Shown one piece after another: positions 6,462 to 13,619 of a stretch of DNA of 17,284 nt. The stretch lies in contig JBEIFW010000063.1 in assembly GCA_040382215.1 (NCBI GenBank), positions 1 through 17,284 on the forward strand, written 5' to 3'. The translations under genes and the position numbers were made by a program. Each line of letters begins with the position of its first letter. Within the stretch, counting starts at the first letter, position 1. Under the pieces are notes generated by a model, which worked only from the letters and a program-made list of their open reading frames with translations, did no database searches and was not told the DNA's origin. This DNA is from JBEIFW01 sp040382215 (GTDB lineage Bacteria; Actinomycetota; Acidimicrobiia; Acidimicrobiales; Ilumatobacteraceae).

Positions 6462-7886
6462 TCAGCGCCGGGCGTGCGCGTCGAGCAGCAGCGCCAGCGC
6501 CGCCGTGATCCGCCGGCCGGTCGGCACGTGCAGGTACTCGTTGGGACCGTGGGCGTTCGTGTCCGGTCCGAGCACCCCGGTGATCACGAACTGGGCATCG
6601 GGGAACCGTTCGCCCAGCATCCCCATGAACGGGATCGTGCCGCCCTCGCCCATCATCCGCGCCGGCCGGCCGAACACCGCTTGCGAGGCGCCGTCGAGCG
6701 CGACCGACAGCCACGGCGCGAACGTCGGGGCGTTCCAGCCGGTGGAGGCCTCCTTGGCGGTGACGGTGACCTGCGCGCCGTCGGGCGGGTCCGAGCCGAG
6801 CGCGGCGACGACCGCCGCCCGGGCCCGCTCGGCGTCCGCGGTCGGGGGCAGCCGGAACGACAGCTTCAGCGTCGTCGAGGGCCGCAGCACGTTGCCCGCC
6901 CGCTCCACCGGCGGAAGACCGGCCGCGCCGACGACCGACAGCGTCGGACGCCAGGTGCTGCGCAGTATCTGCTCGACGCGGTCGTCGGTGGTGGGGGCCA
7001 TGCCGGCCACCAACGGCAGGTCCTCGGCCGGGCTGCAGGCGAGCGTGGCCGCAGTGGCCCGCACCTGGGCGAGCCGGTCGTCGGGGATCGCGACGTGCAG
7101 CTCGGGCAGCAGGATCGTTCCGGTCGTCGCGTCCTCGACCCGGTCGAGCAGGCGGCGCAGCACCCGGAACGACGACGACACGATGCCCGACGCCATCCCG
7201 GAGTGCACCCCTTCGGTGAGCACGTCGACGGTGACGGTGGCCCCGACGAGGCCCCGCAGGGAGGTCGTCACCCACAGGTGGTCGTAGTCGATACACCCCG
7301 AGTCGAGGCACAGCACCAGGCTCGGAGTGCCGATGCGGTCGGCGAGGTGCTCGACGTAGGCGGGCAGGTCCGGGCTGCCGGACTCCTCGGAGGCCTCGAT
7401 CAGCACGACGCAGCGCGTGTGGGCACCGCCGGCGGCCCGCACGGCCTCGATCGCCGTCAACGACGCGAAGGCGGCGTAGCCGTCGTCGGCACCGCCGCGC
7501 CCGTAGAGCCGATCGCCCTCGAGCACCGGGGTCCACGGGCCGAGACCGTCGCGCCAGCCGGTCATCTCGGGCTGCTTGTCGAGATGGCCGTACAGCAGCA
7601 CGGTGTCGGTGGCCGAGCCGCCGCCGGTGGGCGGGATCTCGACGAGCACCATCGGGGTCCGCCCGGGCAGGCGGTGCACCTCGACGGTCGCGCCGGGCAA
7701 CGCCCGGGCCCGGCACCAGCCGGCGATCAGCTCGACGGCGGCATCCATGTGGCCGTGCGCGGCCCAGTCGGCGTCGAAGGCGACCGAGACGTTGGGGATG
7801 GCGATGTAGTCGTGCAGCACGGGGACGATCTCGTCGTCCCAGGTGCGCCCGGCGTGGTCGAGCGCTGCGGTGGCGAGGGGGGTCAC
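6462..7886 (-). CDS. M20-family metallopeptidase (dipeptidase / deacylase)
   Basis: This is a two-zinc hydrolase of the M20/M28 clan, 474 residues, probably cytoplasmic since no signal peptide is seen. All metal and catalytic positions are readable: His101 and Asp103 (LLYGHLDKQP), bridging Asp134 (GRGGADDG), catalytic Glu167 with ligand Glu168 (IEASEESGS), Asp195 (CLDSGCID), and His446 in NAHGPNEY. The dimerisation lid domain lies between about residues 215 and 335. The full-length carnosinase-like (CNDP) arrangement suggests a dipeptide or N-acyl substrate. The start is a GTG at 7886, 7 bases after a TACGAT hexamer. The MFS exporter begins two bases after its stop, so the two are probably one operon. 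The nitronate monooxygenase gene ends 28 bases upstream. Confidence 0.95.
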   Translation of the reverse strand: MTPLATAALDHAGRTWDDEIVPVLHDYIAIPNVSVAFDADWAAHGHMDAAVELIAGWCRARALPGATVEVHRLPGRTPMVLVEIPPTGGGSATDTVLLYGHLDKQPEMTGWRDGLGPWTPVLEGDRLYGRGGADDGYAAFASLTAIEAVRAAGGAHTRCVVLIEASEESGSPDLPAYVEHLADRIGTPSLVLCLDSGCIDYDHLWVTTSLRGLVGATVTVDVLTEGVHSGMASGIVSSSFRVLRRLLDRVEDATTGTILLPELHVAIPDDRLAQVRATAATLACSPAEDLPLVAGMAPTTDDRVEQILRSTWRPTLSVVGAAGLPPVERAGNVLRPSTTLKLSFRLPPTADAERARAAVVAALGSDPPDGAQVTVTAKEASTGWNAPTFAPWLSVALDGASQAVFGRPARMMGEGGTIPFMGMLGERFPDAQFVITGVLGPDTNAHGPNEYLHVPTGRRITAALALLLDAHARR

Positions 7887-7893
7887 CGGGCCG

Positions 7894-7899
7894 ATCGTA
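7894..7899 (-). promoter_or_regulatory. Leaderless -10 of the M20 peptidase
   Basis: On the minus strand TACGAT is followed by 7 bases and the GTG start at 7886, with no Shine-Dalgarno sequence. It lies in the 28-base gap after the nitronate monooxygenase, so the peptidase-exporter pair can be transcribed on its own. Confidence 0.5.
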
Positions 7900-7914
7900 G
7901 GACCGGCGGTGCCG

Positions 7915-8880
7915 TCAACGCCGCAGGCCCGCCACCCGGTCGATCACCGCTTCGGCCTCGGCGACGAAGCGGCGCACCAGCTCCCCCGCGGGCACCAGCT
8001 CGTCGATCGCGCCCACGCCCTGGCCGCACGGCATGAACTCGCGCCGGATGTCGCCGCCGAAGCGATCGGGGGCGGCGATGTGGTTGACCCCGGCCTTGTA
8101 GGCCACCGTCCCCTGGGCCGGGAACGGCTGCAGCTCACCGGGGTGCGCGTCGAAGTGGGCGGTCCAGTCGGTGCGCACCACCCGGCAGGTCTTTCCGGTG
8201 TAGGCCCGCGACACGACCGTGTCGTCCTCGCGCAGCGACAGCAACGTCTCTTTGTACCCGACCACGGTGCGCGCCTCGGGGGTGGCGATGAAACGGGTGC
8301 CCACCCAGACCCCGTCCGCCCCGAGCGTCAGGGCCGCCGCCAGACCCCGGCCGTCGAACAGCCCGCCGGCGGCGACCACGGGGACCTTGCCCCCGACGGC
8401 GTCGACCACCTGGGGCACGAGCGCCATCGTGGCCACCGTGCCGGTGTGCCCGCCGGCCTCGGTGCCCTGGGCGATCACCAGGTCGCACCCCGACGCCACG
8501 GCGGCCACGGCGTGGCGGACCTTGCCGCACATCGACCCCACGAGGATGTTGCGGTCGTGGAGGCGGTCGACGACCTCGCGCGGCACGCCGAGGCCGGCGA
8601 CGTACAACCGCACCCCGCCGGCGATCACGGTGTCGATCGCGGACTCCACGAGGCCCGGCACGGCGGTGAGCAGGTCGACACCGATCGGTTTCGCGGTGAG
8701 CGCCTGGGCGGCGGCGATCTCGGTGGCCAGCTGGGGCACCGACATCGTCGACGCCCCGAACGTGCCGATGCCGCCTGCCTCCGACACGGCGGCCACGAGG
8801 CGGTGGTAGGACACACCGCCCATGCCGGCCAGCATCACCGGGTGCTCGATCTCCAGCAGGTCGGTCAGGGATGTGCGCAT
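7915..8880 (-). CDS. Nitronate monooxygenase family flavoprotein
   Basis: This is an FMN TIM-barrel enzyme of the nitronate monooxygenase (2-nitropropane dioxygenase) family, 321 residues. It oxidises alkyl nitronates such as propionate-3-nitronate in characterised members, but the family also includes FabK-type enoyl-ACP reductases and enzymes of unknown function. Seen motifs are PVMLAGMGGVS at the N-terminus, IAQGTEAGGHTG with His145 (the position of the catalytic His in the family), PVVAAGGLFDGRGLAAAL and GADGVWVGTRF for FMN phosphate binding. The ATG at 8880 is chosen over a longer upstream reading frame because it starts the family fold and follows TACCGT by 6 bases. It is downstream of the flavoprotein with a 26-base gap that includes a hairpin, so it may be separately transcribed. 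Confidence 0.93.
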   Translation of the reverse strand: MRTSLTDLLEIEHPVMLAGMGGVSYHRLVAAVSEAGGIGTFGASTMSVPQLATEIAAAQALTAKPIGVDLLTAVPGLVESAIDTVIAGGVRLYVAGLGVPREVVDRLHDRNILVGSMCGKVRHAVAAVASGCDLVIAQGTEAGGHTGTVATMALVPQVVDAVGGKVPVVAAGGLFDGRGLAAALTLGADGVWVGTRFIATPEARTVVGYKETLLSLREDDTVVSRAYTGKTCRVVRTDWTAHFDAHPGELQPFPAQGTVAYKAGVNHIAAPDRFGGDIRREFMPCGQGVGAIDELVPAGELVRRFVAEAEAVIDRVAGLRR

Positions 8881-8886
8881 GGGCGC

Positions 8887-8892
8887 ACGGTA
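8887..8892 (-). promoter_or_regulatory. Leaderless -10 of the nitronate monooxygenase
   Basis: On the minus strand TACCGT is followed by 6 bases and the ATG at 8880. No Shine-Dalgarno sequence is present. It lies just downstream of a hairpin that overlaps the stop codon of the preceding gene. Confidence 0.5.
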
Positions 8893-8898
8893 GCGACG

Positions 8899-8934
8899 GG
8901 CGCCGGTCACCCCGGTCGGGTCGTGACCGTCGCC
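8899..8934 (-). terminator. Hairpin at the 3' end of the flavoprotein gene
   Basis: CGGTCAC (8904-8910) pairs with GTGACCG (8923-8929). After one mismatch four more GC pairs extend the stem outward (8899-8902 with 8931-8934). The stem overlaps the flavoprotein stop codon and lies directly before the nitronate monooxygenase promoter, so it may end the first transcript. There is no T-tract. Confidence 0.4.
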
Positions 8935-10139
8935 GGGCCGAACGCGGCGCCCGGGCGGCCAAGGAAGTTGCGGTGCCAACGACCGGGCGTGAGCGCAGCG
9001 GCCCGGGGCTCGTCCTCGAACAGCCAGCGGGCGAAGTTGCGCCGGGTCCACGGTGTGGCACCGGCGATGCGGATCGCGGCGCGCGTGCCACGCCGGTGCT
9101 GGAGCACCCGCCCGAGCGCAACCGACATGCGGTGGTCGGGCACCAGGTCACGGCGAAGCGCCGCCCGGTAGGCGGCCCGGACCGCGGTCGGGGTTCCGCC
9201 GCCGGCGATCGCCTCGGCGGCGAGCGCACCGGTGAGCAGCGCCTGGCCGATGCCCTCGCCGGTCATCGGGTCGGTGGCGGCCACGGCGTCGCCGACGAGC
9301 AGCACCCGGCCGGTGCCCGACGGCATCGTGTCGATGCGGGCCGGGATCGGCCACGCCGTGTGCCGGTCGACGAGGCGGGCGTCGGGGCCGAGGGTGGCGC
9401 GCACGTGGGGTCGTTCGAGCAGGTCGGCCCACGTCGCTTTCATCGCCTGGATCCGCCGCACCCCGTCGCGTAGCACGCCGAAGCCGACGTTGGCCCGCCC
9501 TCCCGGCAGCGGGAAACTCCACGCGTAGCCGGGCAGCAGGTCTTCCTCGAACCACACCCACAGCCGTTCGGTGCCGTCGCCGGTCACTCCCTCGGCGTAC
9601 TGGCGGAAGGCGTGCCACTCGCCCAGGTACGCCTCGGGGGCGAGCCCCACCGCCTTTCGCAGGGGGCTCCACATCCCGTCGGCGCCGATCGCCCATCGGG
9701 CCCGCACCGGGCCCAGGCCGTCGACGGCGGCGGTGATCCCGTCGGCGTCGTGGCCGACCACGCCCTCGAGACCGTGACCCTCGTGCACGGTCACCCCGGC
9801 CCGCCGGGCCAACGACACGAGTGCTGCGTCGAGTTCGGCCCGCGGGGCCACGGCCCCGAAGAGCCCCTGCCCGGTCGGGAAGGGGAACTCGACCGCGTAC
9901 CCGGTCGGCGAGCGCACCCAGGCTGAGGACACCTCCTGCCAGGACGGCACCGCCGCCGGGTCGAACCCGAGGCCGGCGAGCAGTCGCAGCGCACCGGTGG
10001 TCAGCCCGTCGCCGCAGCACTTGTCCCGGGGGAAGATGGCCTTGTCGACGACGACGACGTCGAGGCCCCGGCGGGCCGCGGTGACGGCGGCGGCGCAACC
10101 GGCGGGGCCGGCGCCAACGACGAGCAGGTCGGCGGTCAT
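8907..10139 (-). CDS. Geranylgeranyl-reductase-family FAD-dependent oxidoreductase
   Basis: This is a 410-residue flavoprotein of the geranylgeranyl reductase group. Known members saturate isoprenoid double bonds (menaquinone side chain, archaeal or plant geranylgeranyl chains); others oxidise different substrates. The Rossmann FAD motif is at the extreme N-terminus (LLVVGAGPAGCAAA), followed by VVVDKAIFPRDKCCGDGLT, which is the family's Cys-containing 'K.CG' region near residue 40. The second FAD motif, VLLVGDAVAATDPMTGEGIGQAL, lies near residue 285. The C-terminal part after 340 is basic and aromatic (TPWTRRNFARWLFEDEP). The ATG at 10139 places the dinucleotide motif correctly. A role in menaquinone side-chain reduction is possible, but no men genes are nearby. 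It is divergent from the SDR gene. Confidence 0.9.
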   Translation of the reverse strand: MTADLLVVGAGPAGCAAAVTAARRGLDVVVVDKAIFPRDKCCGDGLTTGALRLLAGLGFDPAAVPSWQEVSSAWVRSPTGYAVEFPFPTGQGLFGAVAPRAELDAALVSLARRAGVTVHEGHGLEGVVGHDADGITAAVDGLGPVRARWAIGADGMWSPLRKAVGLAPEAYLGEWHAFRQYAEGVTGDGTERLWVWFEEDLLPGYAWSFPLPGGRANVGFGVLRDGVRRIQAMKATWADLLERPHVRATLGPDARLVDRHTAWPIPARIDTMPSGTGRVLLVGDAVAATDPMTGEGIGQALLTGALAAEAIAGGGTPTAVRAAYRAALRRDLVPDHRMSVALGRVLQHRRGTRAAIRIAGATPWTRRNFARWLFEDEPRAAALTPGRWHRNFLGRPGAAFGPATVTTRPG

Positions 10140-10148
10140 CGGTCCGGC

Positions 10149-10154
10149 AGGCTA
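10149..10154 (-). promoter_or_regulatory. Possible -10 of the flavoprotein gene
   Basis: On the minus strand TAGCCT is followed by 9 bases and the ATG at 10139. This would give a leader of about 3 bases or none. It matches the TAnnnT pattern seen at other genes here, with a slightly wider spacing. Confidence 0.4.
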
Positions 10155-10242
10155 TGGCCCGGTCCGGCGTGCGTCGCCGCCGAGCCCCGATGTGCGTCCC
10201 CGGTCACCGGCCGGGCACGATGGCAGGCCGTCCGCCGTCTTG

Positions 10243-10247
10243 AGGAG
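10243..10247 (+). promoter_or_regulatory. Ribosome binding site of the SDR gene
   Basis: AGGAG ends 5 bases before the ATG at 10253. This is the clearest Shine-Dalgarno sequence on the plus strand of the window and fixes the start. The 113-base divergent spacer upstream shows no convincing TAnnnT at leaderless distance, consistent with a leadered mRNA. Confidence 0.7.
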
Positions 10248-10252
10248 CAGGA

Positions 10253-11182
10253 ATGAGCCGTCTGTGTGAAGGTCGAGTCGCCATCGTCACCGGTGCCGGG
10301 CGCGGCATCGGCCGCGAGCACGCGCTGATGCTGGCGTCGCACGGCGCCAAGGTCGTGGTCAACGACCTCGGTGGGAACACCGACGGCACCGGCGCCGACC
10401 GGTCGCCGGCCGAGCAGACCGTCGCCGACATCCAGGGCATGGGCGGCGAGGCGGTCGTGAACGGCGACGACGTGTCGGACTGGGAGGGCGCCCAGCGCCT
10501 CGTCAACCAGGCCATCGAGACGTTCGGCGACCTGCACGTCGTGGTCAACAACGCCGGCATCCTGCGCGACCGCGTGCTGGTCAACATGACCGAGGCGGAG
10601 TGGGACGCCGTCATCAAGGTGCACCTGAAGGGCACCTTCGCCCCGTCGCGCTGGGCGGCCGCGTACTGGCGCGAGCAGTCGAAGAACGGCAAGCCGGTGT
10701 CGGGTCGCATCATCAACACCACGTCGGTGTCGGGCATCTACGGCAACCCCGGCCAGACCAACTACGGCGCCGCCAAGGCTGGTATCGCCGCGTTCACCAA
10801 CATCGCTGCGTTGGAGCTGGTCCGCTACGGCGTCACCGTGAACGCGGTCGCCCCGGTGGCCCTCACCCGGATGACCGAGGGCCTCGGCCCGGCCCCCGAG
10901 ACCGATGAGGAGCGCGAGATGCGCTCGCCGCGCTGGATCGCCCCCATCGTCACCTGGCTGGCCTCCGAGCAGTCCGCCGGGGTCACCGGCCGGGTGTTCG
11001 AAGCCTCCGGCCAGGTGCTCGCCATCGCCGAGGGCTGGCACCGCGGCCCCACCCACGGCCCGATCGACGACCCGACCCAGCTCGGCCCTGTCGTCGAACA
11101 ACTGCTCGGCGCCGCCCGCCCGGCCGCCGGCATGGACGGCCGCGACGGCTCCTGGCCGCAGAGCACCCTCAAGAAGGGCTGA
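10253..11182 (+). CDS. SDR-family oxidoreductase (MFE-2 / HSD17B4-like)
   Basis: This is an NAD(P)-dependent short-chain dehydrogenase of 309 residues. The cofactor glycine motif is TGAGRGIG (13-20), the NNAG motif is at 99-102, and the active site has Ser158, Tyr171 and Lys175 in SVSGIYGNPGQTNYGAAKAG. The insertion VVNDLGGNTDGTG after the second strand, and the long C-terminal tail, are typical of the SDR group related to the dehydrogenase domain of peroxisomal multifunctional enzyme 2. That points to 3-hydroxyacyl-CoA oxidation, which is an inference. A good AGGAG supports the start. The gene is monocistronic, and its last 14 bases overlap the 3' end of the opposing MFS gene. Confidence 0.93.
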   Translation: MSRLCEGRVAIVTGAGRGIGREHALMLASHGAKVVVNDLGGNTDGTGADRSPAEQTVADIQGMGGEAVVNGDDVSDWEGAQRLVNQAIETFGDLHVVVNNAGILRDRVLVNMTEAEWDAVIKVHLKGTFAPSRWAAAYWREQSKNGKPVSGRIINTTSVSGIYGNPGQTNYGAAKAGIAAFTNIAALELVRYGVTVNAVAPVALTRMTEGLGPAPETDEEREMRSPRWIAPIVTWLASEQSAGVTGRVFEASGQVLAIAEGWHRGPTHGPIDDPTQLGPVVEQLLGAARPAAGMDGRDGSWPQSTLKKG

Positions 11183-12350
11183 CCGCCGGCGCCGTGGGGA
11201 CCGCACGGTCCGGCTGCGGGAGCAGCCGGACCGTCAGCACCACCGCCCAGACCAGCGACGCGGCGGCGAGCACCGCCACGGCCGCCGGCATCGCTCGGGC
11301 GCCGACCCGATCGAGCAGCACGCCGATCATCCACGGCAGGGTCAGGCTGCCCACGCCGGTCCCGGCGATGATCCATGCGGTGATCGAGCCCGTGAGGCCG
11401 AGTCGGCGATCGGCCACGGCGATCATCGTCGGGAACTGTGGCGAGACGGTGGCGCCGAACAGCCCGGCGCCCACCCACACCGCGACCGGTGCGCCGTCAC
11501 CGGCGAGCAGCCCGAGTGCGGCGAGCGTGGCGAGGGCGCACGACATGACGAGCAGGCGCACCTCACCGACCCGGCGCACGACGGCAGCGGCCACGAGCCG
11601 ACCGAGGCAGAACCCCGCCCAGAACGTCGCCGTGACTCCGGTCGCGGCCGCACCGCTGAGGCCGATTGCGCCCGCGTAGGTGTGGATCCACCCGGCAAGG
11701 CCGAGCTCGGCGCCGACGTAGAGCACGTAGAACACCGCGAGCCCACCCCGGGCCACGAGACCCCCGGCGCTCGGGCCATTGGCCGGGCGCAGCGGGGCGC
11801 CGGGCGCCGGCCGGCGCGCGACCACGGCGGCCATCACGAGCGCGGGCACGGCCACCACCACCGCTACCGCCCACAGGCCCGACGTCCAGGCGACCGAGCG
11901 GTCGACGAGCATCGGTGCGGCGAGCGCGCCGAGGCCGAAGCAGAGGTGGAGCGCGTTGAGCGCAGGTCCGGGATCGCCGGGACGTGCCCACACCAGCAGG
12001 GTGTTGGCGCCCACGTCGACCACGGCGGCGGCCGCGCCGACGGCGGCGGCGACGGCAGCAACCATCGCGACCGTCGTCGACGGCGCCCACCCGAACCCGG
12101 CCAGTCCGAGCACGGCGAGCCCGCCGGCCAGCAGCCGGTGTCCGGCGCCGGCGTCGAAGCGGCGCCCGGCCACGATCGACGCGACCAGATAGCCGAGCGA
12201 TTGCGCGGTGAACGCGATCGCGAGCGCCGAGACGGTCGCCCCGGTCTGGGTGCGCAGCTGCCCGACGGCGGGGCCGAGCACCGTGGTGGCCAGGCCGAGC
12301 GCCACGAACGACGCCAGGTAGGGGGCGATCGGGCGGGCCGGGCCGGACAT
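11169..12350 (-). CDS. MFS transporter (FucP/NaGLT1-like)
   Basis: This is a 393-residue polytopic membrane protein with about twelve hydrophobic segments rich in Ala, Val, Leu and Gly. The seventh-helix region reads VLYVGAELGLAGWIHTY, which resembles the 'Y.G.E....GW..TY' motif of the FucP / NaGLT1 / MFSD4 branch, so sugar or organic-solute uptake is possible but not shown. I chose the ATG at 12350 (MSGPARPIAPYL) because a transmembrane helix follows at once. A GTG at 12383 would add 11 residues and run almost up to the proposed start of the divergent CoA-transferase. Its 3' end overlaps the SDR gene by 14 bases and contains that gene's probable terminator hairpin. Confidence 0.87.
   Translation of the reverse strand: MSGPARPIAPYLASFVALGLATTVLGPAVGQLRTQTGATVSALAIAFTAQSLGYLVASIVAGRRFDAGAGHRLLAGGLAVLGLAGFGWAPSTTVAMVAAVAAAVGAAAAVVDVGANTLLVWARPGDPGPALNALHLCFGLGALAAPMLVDRSVAWTSGLWAVAVVVAVPALVMAAVVARRPAPGAPLRPANGPSAGGLVARGGLAVFYVLYVGAELGLAGWIHTYAGAIGLSGAAATGVTATFWAGFCLGRLVAAAVVRRVGEVRLLVMSCALATLAALGLLAGDGAPVAVWVGAGLFGATVSPQFPTMIAVADRRLGLTGSITAWIIAGTGVGSLTLPWMIGVLLDRVGARAMPAAVAVLAAASLVWAVVLTVRLLPQPDRAVPTAPAVSPS
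11205..11234. terminator. Perfect 13-bp hairpin downstream of the SDR gene, inside the MFS coding region
   Basis: ACGGTCCGGCTGC (11205-11217) and GCAGCCGGACCGT (11222-11234) are exact reverse complements around a 4-base loop. The stem begins 23 bases after the SDR stop. It is the strongest stem I found in the window. There is no T-tract. On the other strand the same bases encode the last part of the MFS protein (VRLLPQPDRAV). Confidence 0.65.
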
Positions 12351-12374
12351 GGGGACGGTCAGCTTGGCAGGTGC

Positions 12375-12380
12375 CAGACT
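12375..12380 (+). promoter_or_regulatory. Possible leaderless -10 of the CoA-transferase
   Basis: CAGACT is followed by 7 bases and the GTG at 12388. It differs from TAnnnT at the first base, but the spacing is the same as at the other leaderless genes here. It is the weakest of the set. Confidence 0.3.
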
Positions 12381-12387
12381 CACCGGC

Positions 12388-13545
12388 GTGCTGCAGGGCT
12401 ACCGGGTGATCGAGCTGACGGCGTGGGTGGCAGGGCCCGCCGCCGCCGGGCTGTTGGGAGAGTGGGGCGCCGACGTCATCAAGATCGAGCCGCCGGGTGG
12501 CGATCCGCAGCGGCGGGTGTTCGGGGCCATCGGGGTGGCCGACCAGCCCGCGGTGCCGCCGTTCGAGCTCGACAACCGCACGAAGCGCTCCGTCGTGCTC
12601 GACCTCGCCACCGACGAGGGCAAGGCCGACCTGGAACGATTGCTGGCGACCGCCGACGTGCTGGTGACGAACTACCGCACCGAGGCGCTCGCCCGGCTCG
12701 GCCTCGGGGCCGAGGAAGTGATGGCCCGCCACCCGGCGTTGGTCTACGCGCACATCACCGGCTATGGCCGCACCGGTCCCGAGGCGCACCGGCCGGGTTA
12801 CGACATCGGGGCGTTCTGGGCCCGGTCCGGCCTGGCGCACTCGATCGTGCCGCCCGGCGAGTACCCGCCGCCGATCCGCTCCGCGGTCGGTGACCACACC
12901 ACCGGCATCACGCTCGCCGCCGGGATCCTTGCGGCGCTGCTGGAGCGGCAGCGCACCGGCACCGGCCGGCTGGTGTCGACGTCGCTGCTGCGGGCCGGCA
13001 TCTACGTGCTCGGTTGGGACATCGGCATCCAGCTCCGGCTGGGCAAGCTCGCCTCCACCAAGGCCCGCCTCGACCGTCGCGAGCCGCTGCTGTCGTGCTA
13101 CCGGGCCGGTGACGGCAAGCTGTTCTGGCTGATCGGGCTCGAAGGCGACCGGCACTGGCCCGGGTTGCTTCGGGCGATCGAACGGCCCGAGCTGGCCGAC
13201 GACGAACGGTTCCGCACCAACCGCGATCGCGCGCAGAACGCCCGGGCGCTCATCGAACTGCTCGACGAGGTGTTCGCATCGCGGCCACGCGCGCAGTGGG
13301 CGGCGATCTTCGACGTCCACGACGTGTGGTGGGCGCCGGTCAACTCGATCGCCGAGGTGATTGAGGACCCGCAGGCCATCGCCGCCGGGGCGTTCGTCGA
13401 CATGGTTCCCCGGGAGGGCGAGGCCCCGTACAAGGCGGTGGCGTCACCGGTGGACTTCGGCGGCTGGACCCCGCCCCTGCGCCAGGTGCCGACCGTCGGT
13501 GAGCACACCGACGAGGTGCGGCGCGAGCTGCACGCCGACGGCTGA
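12388..13545 (+). CDS. Class III CoA-transferase (CaiB/BaiF family)
   Basis: This enzyme moves coenzyme A between carboxylic acids (or racemises acyl-CoAs, as in the alpha-methylacyl-CoA racemase branch). The 385 residues show the family N-terminus LQGYRVIELTAWVAGPAAAGLLGEWGADVIKIEPPGGD, the LDLATDEGK strand near 73, and the catalytic aspartate in AVGDHTTGI. Counted from the GTG at 12388 it is Asp169, the same number as in formyl-CoA transferase. The family's smaller domain follows, ending in the PPLRQVPTVGEHTDEVRREL tail. An in-frame ATG at 12349 would add 13 residues with no family similarity and would overlap the divergent MFS start, so I prefer the GTG. Substrate unknown; it fits with the acyl-CoA dehydrogenase and SDR in acid catabolism. 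Confidence 0.93.
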   Translation: MLQGYRVIELTAWVAGPAAAGLLGEWGADVIKIEPPGGDPQRRVFGAIGVADQPAVPPFELDNRTKRSVVLDLATDEGKADLERLLATADVLVTNYRTEALARLGLGAEEVMARHPALVYAHITGYGRTGPEAHRPGYDIGAFWARSGLAHSIVPPGEYPPPIRSAVGDHTTGITLAAGILAALLERQRTGTGRLVSTSLLRAGIYVLGWDIGIQLRLGKLASTKARLDRREPLLSCYRAGDGKLFWLIGLEGDRHWPGLLRAIERPELADDERFRTNRDRAQNARALIELLDEVFASRPRAQWAAIFDVHDVWWAPVNSIAEVIEDPQAIAAGAFVDMVPREGEAPYKAVASPVDFGGWTPPLRQVPTVGEHTDEVRRELHADG

Positions 13546-13548
13546 CGA

Positions 13549-13570
13549 CCGGGCTCGACGATCGGCCCGG
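13549..13570 (+). terminator. Hairpin between the CoA-transferase and prfC
   Basis: CCGGGC and GCCCGG form a 6-bp stem with a 10-base loop, 3 bases after the CoA-transferase stop. No T-tract. It separates that gene from the prfC promoter at 13587, so the two are probably transcribed separately. Confidence 0.4.
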
Positions 13571-13586
13571 CCGGGGGGCGCGCCGG

Positions 13587-13614
13587 TACGATGTCGTCTC
13601 CCCCGACCACGGAG
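13587..13614 (+). promoter_or_regulatory. -10 hexamer and ribosome binding site of prfC
   Basis: TACGAT (13587-13592) should place the transcript start near 13599. GGAG at 13611-13614 ends 5 bases before the GTG start at 13620. This makes prfC a leadered gene with a roughly 20-base leader. The same TACGAT hexamer is used in leaderless form at the M20 peptidase. Confidence 0.5.
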
Positions 13615-13619
13615 CCGTC

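Noticed and set aside
5236..7716. An 826-residue minus-strand reading frame that would be a giant fusion ending in the MFS transporter
   Set aside because: The N-terminal half is an alternative frame of the M20 peptidase: Arg/Gly/Ala-rich with no fold. The M20 frame has every catalytic residue. The transporter starts at the GTG at 6459.
6474..8036. A 520-residue plus-strand reading frame
   Set aside because: It is the antisense shadow of the M20 peptidase, with low-complexity composition, no motifs and no start signal.
12349..12387. An upstream ATG that would add 13 residues to the CoA-transferase
   Set aside because: The added residues do not resemble the family and the ATG overlaps the divergent MFS start (shared CATG). 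The GTG at 12388 gives the normal N-terminus and puts the catalytic residue at Asp169.
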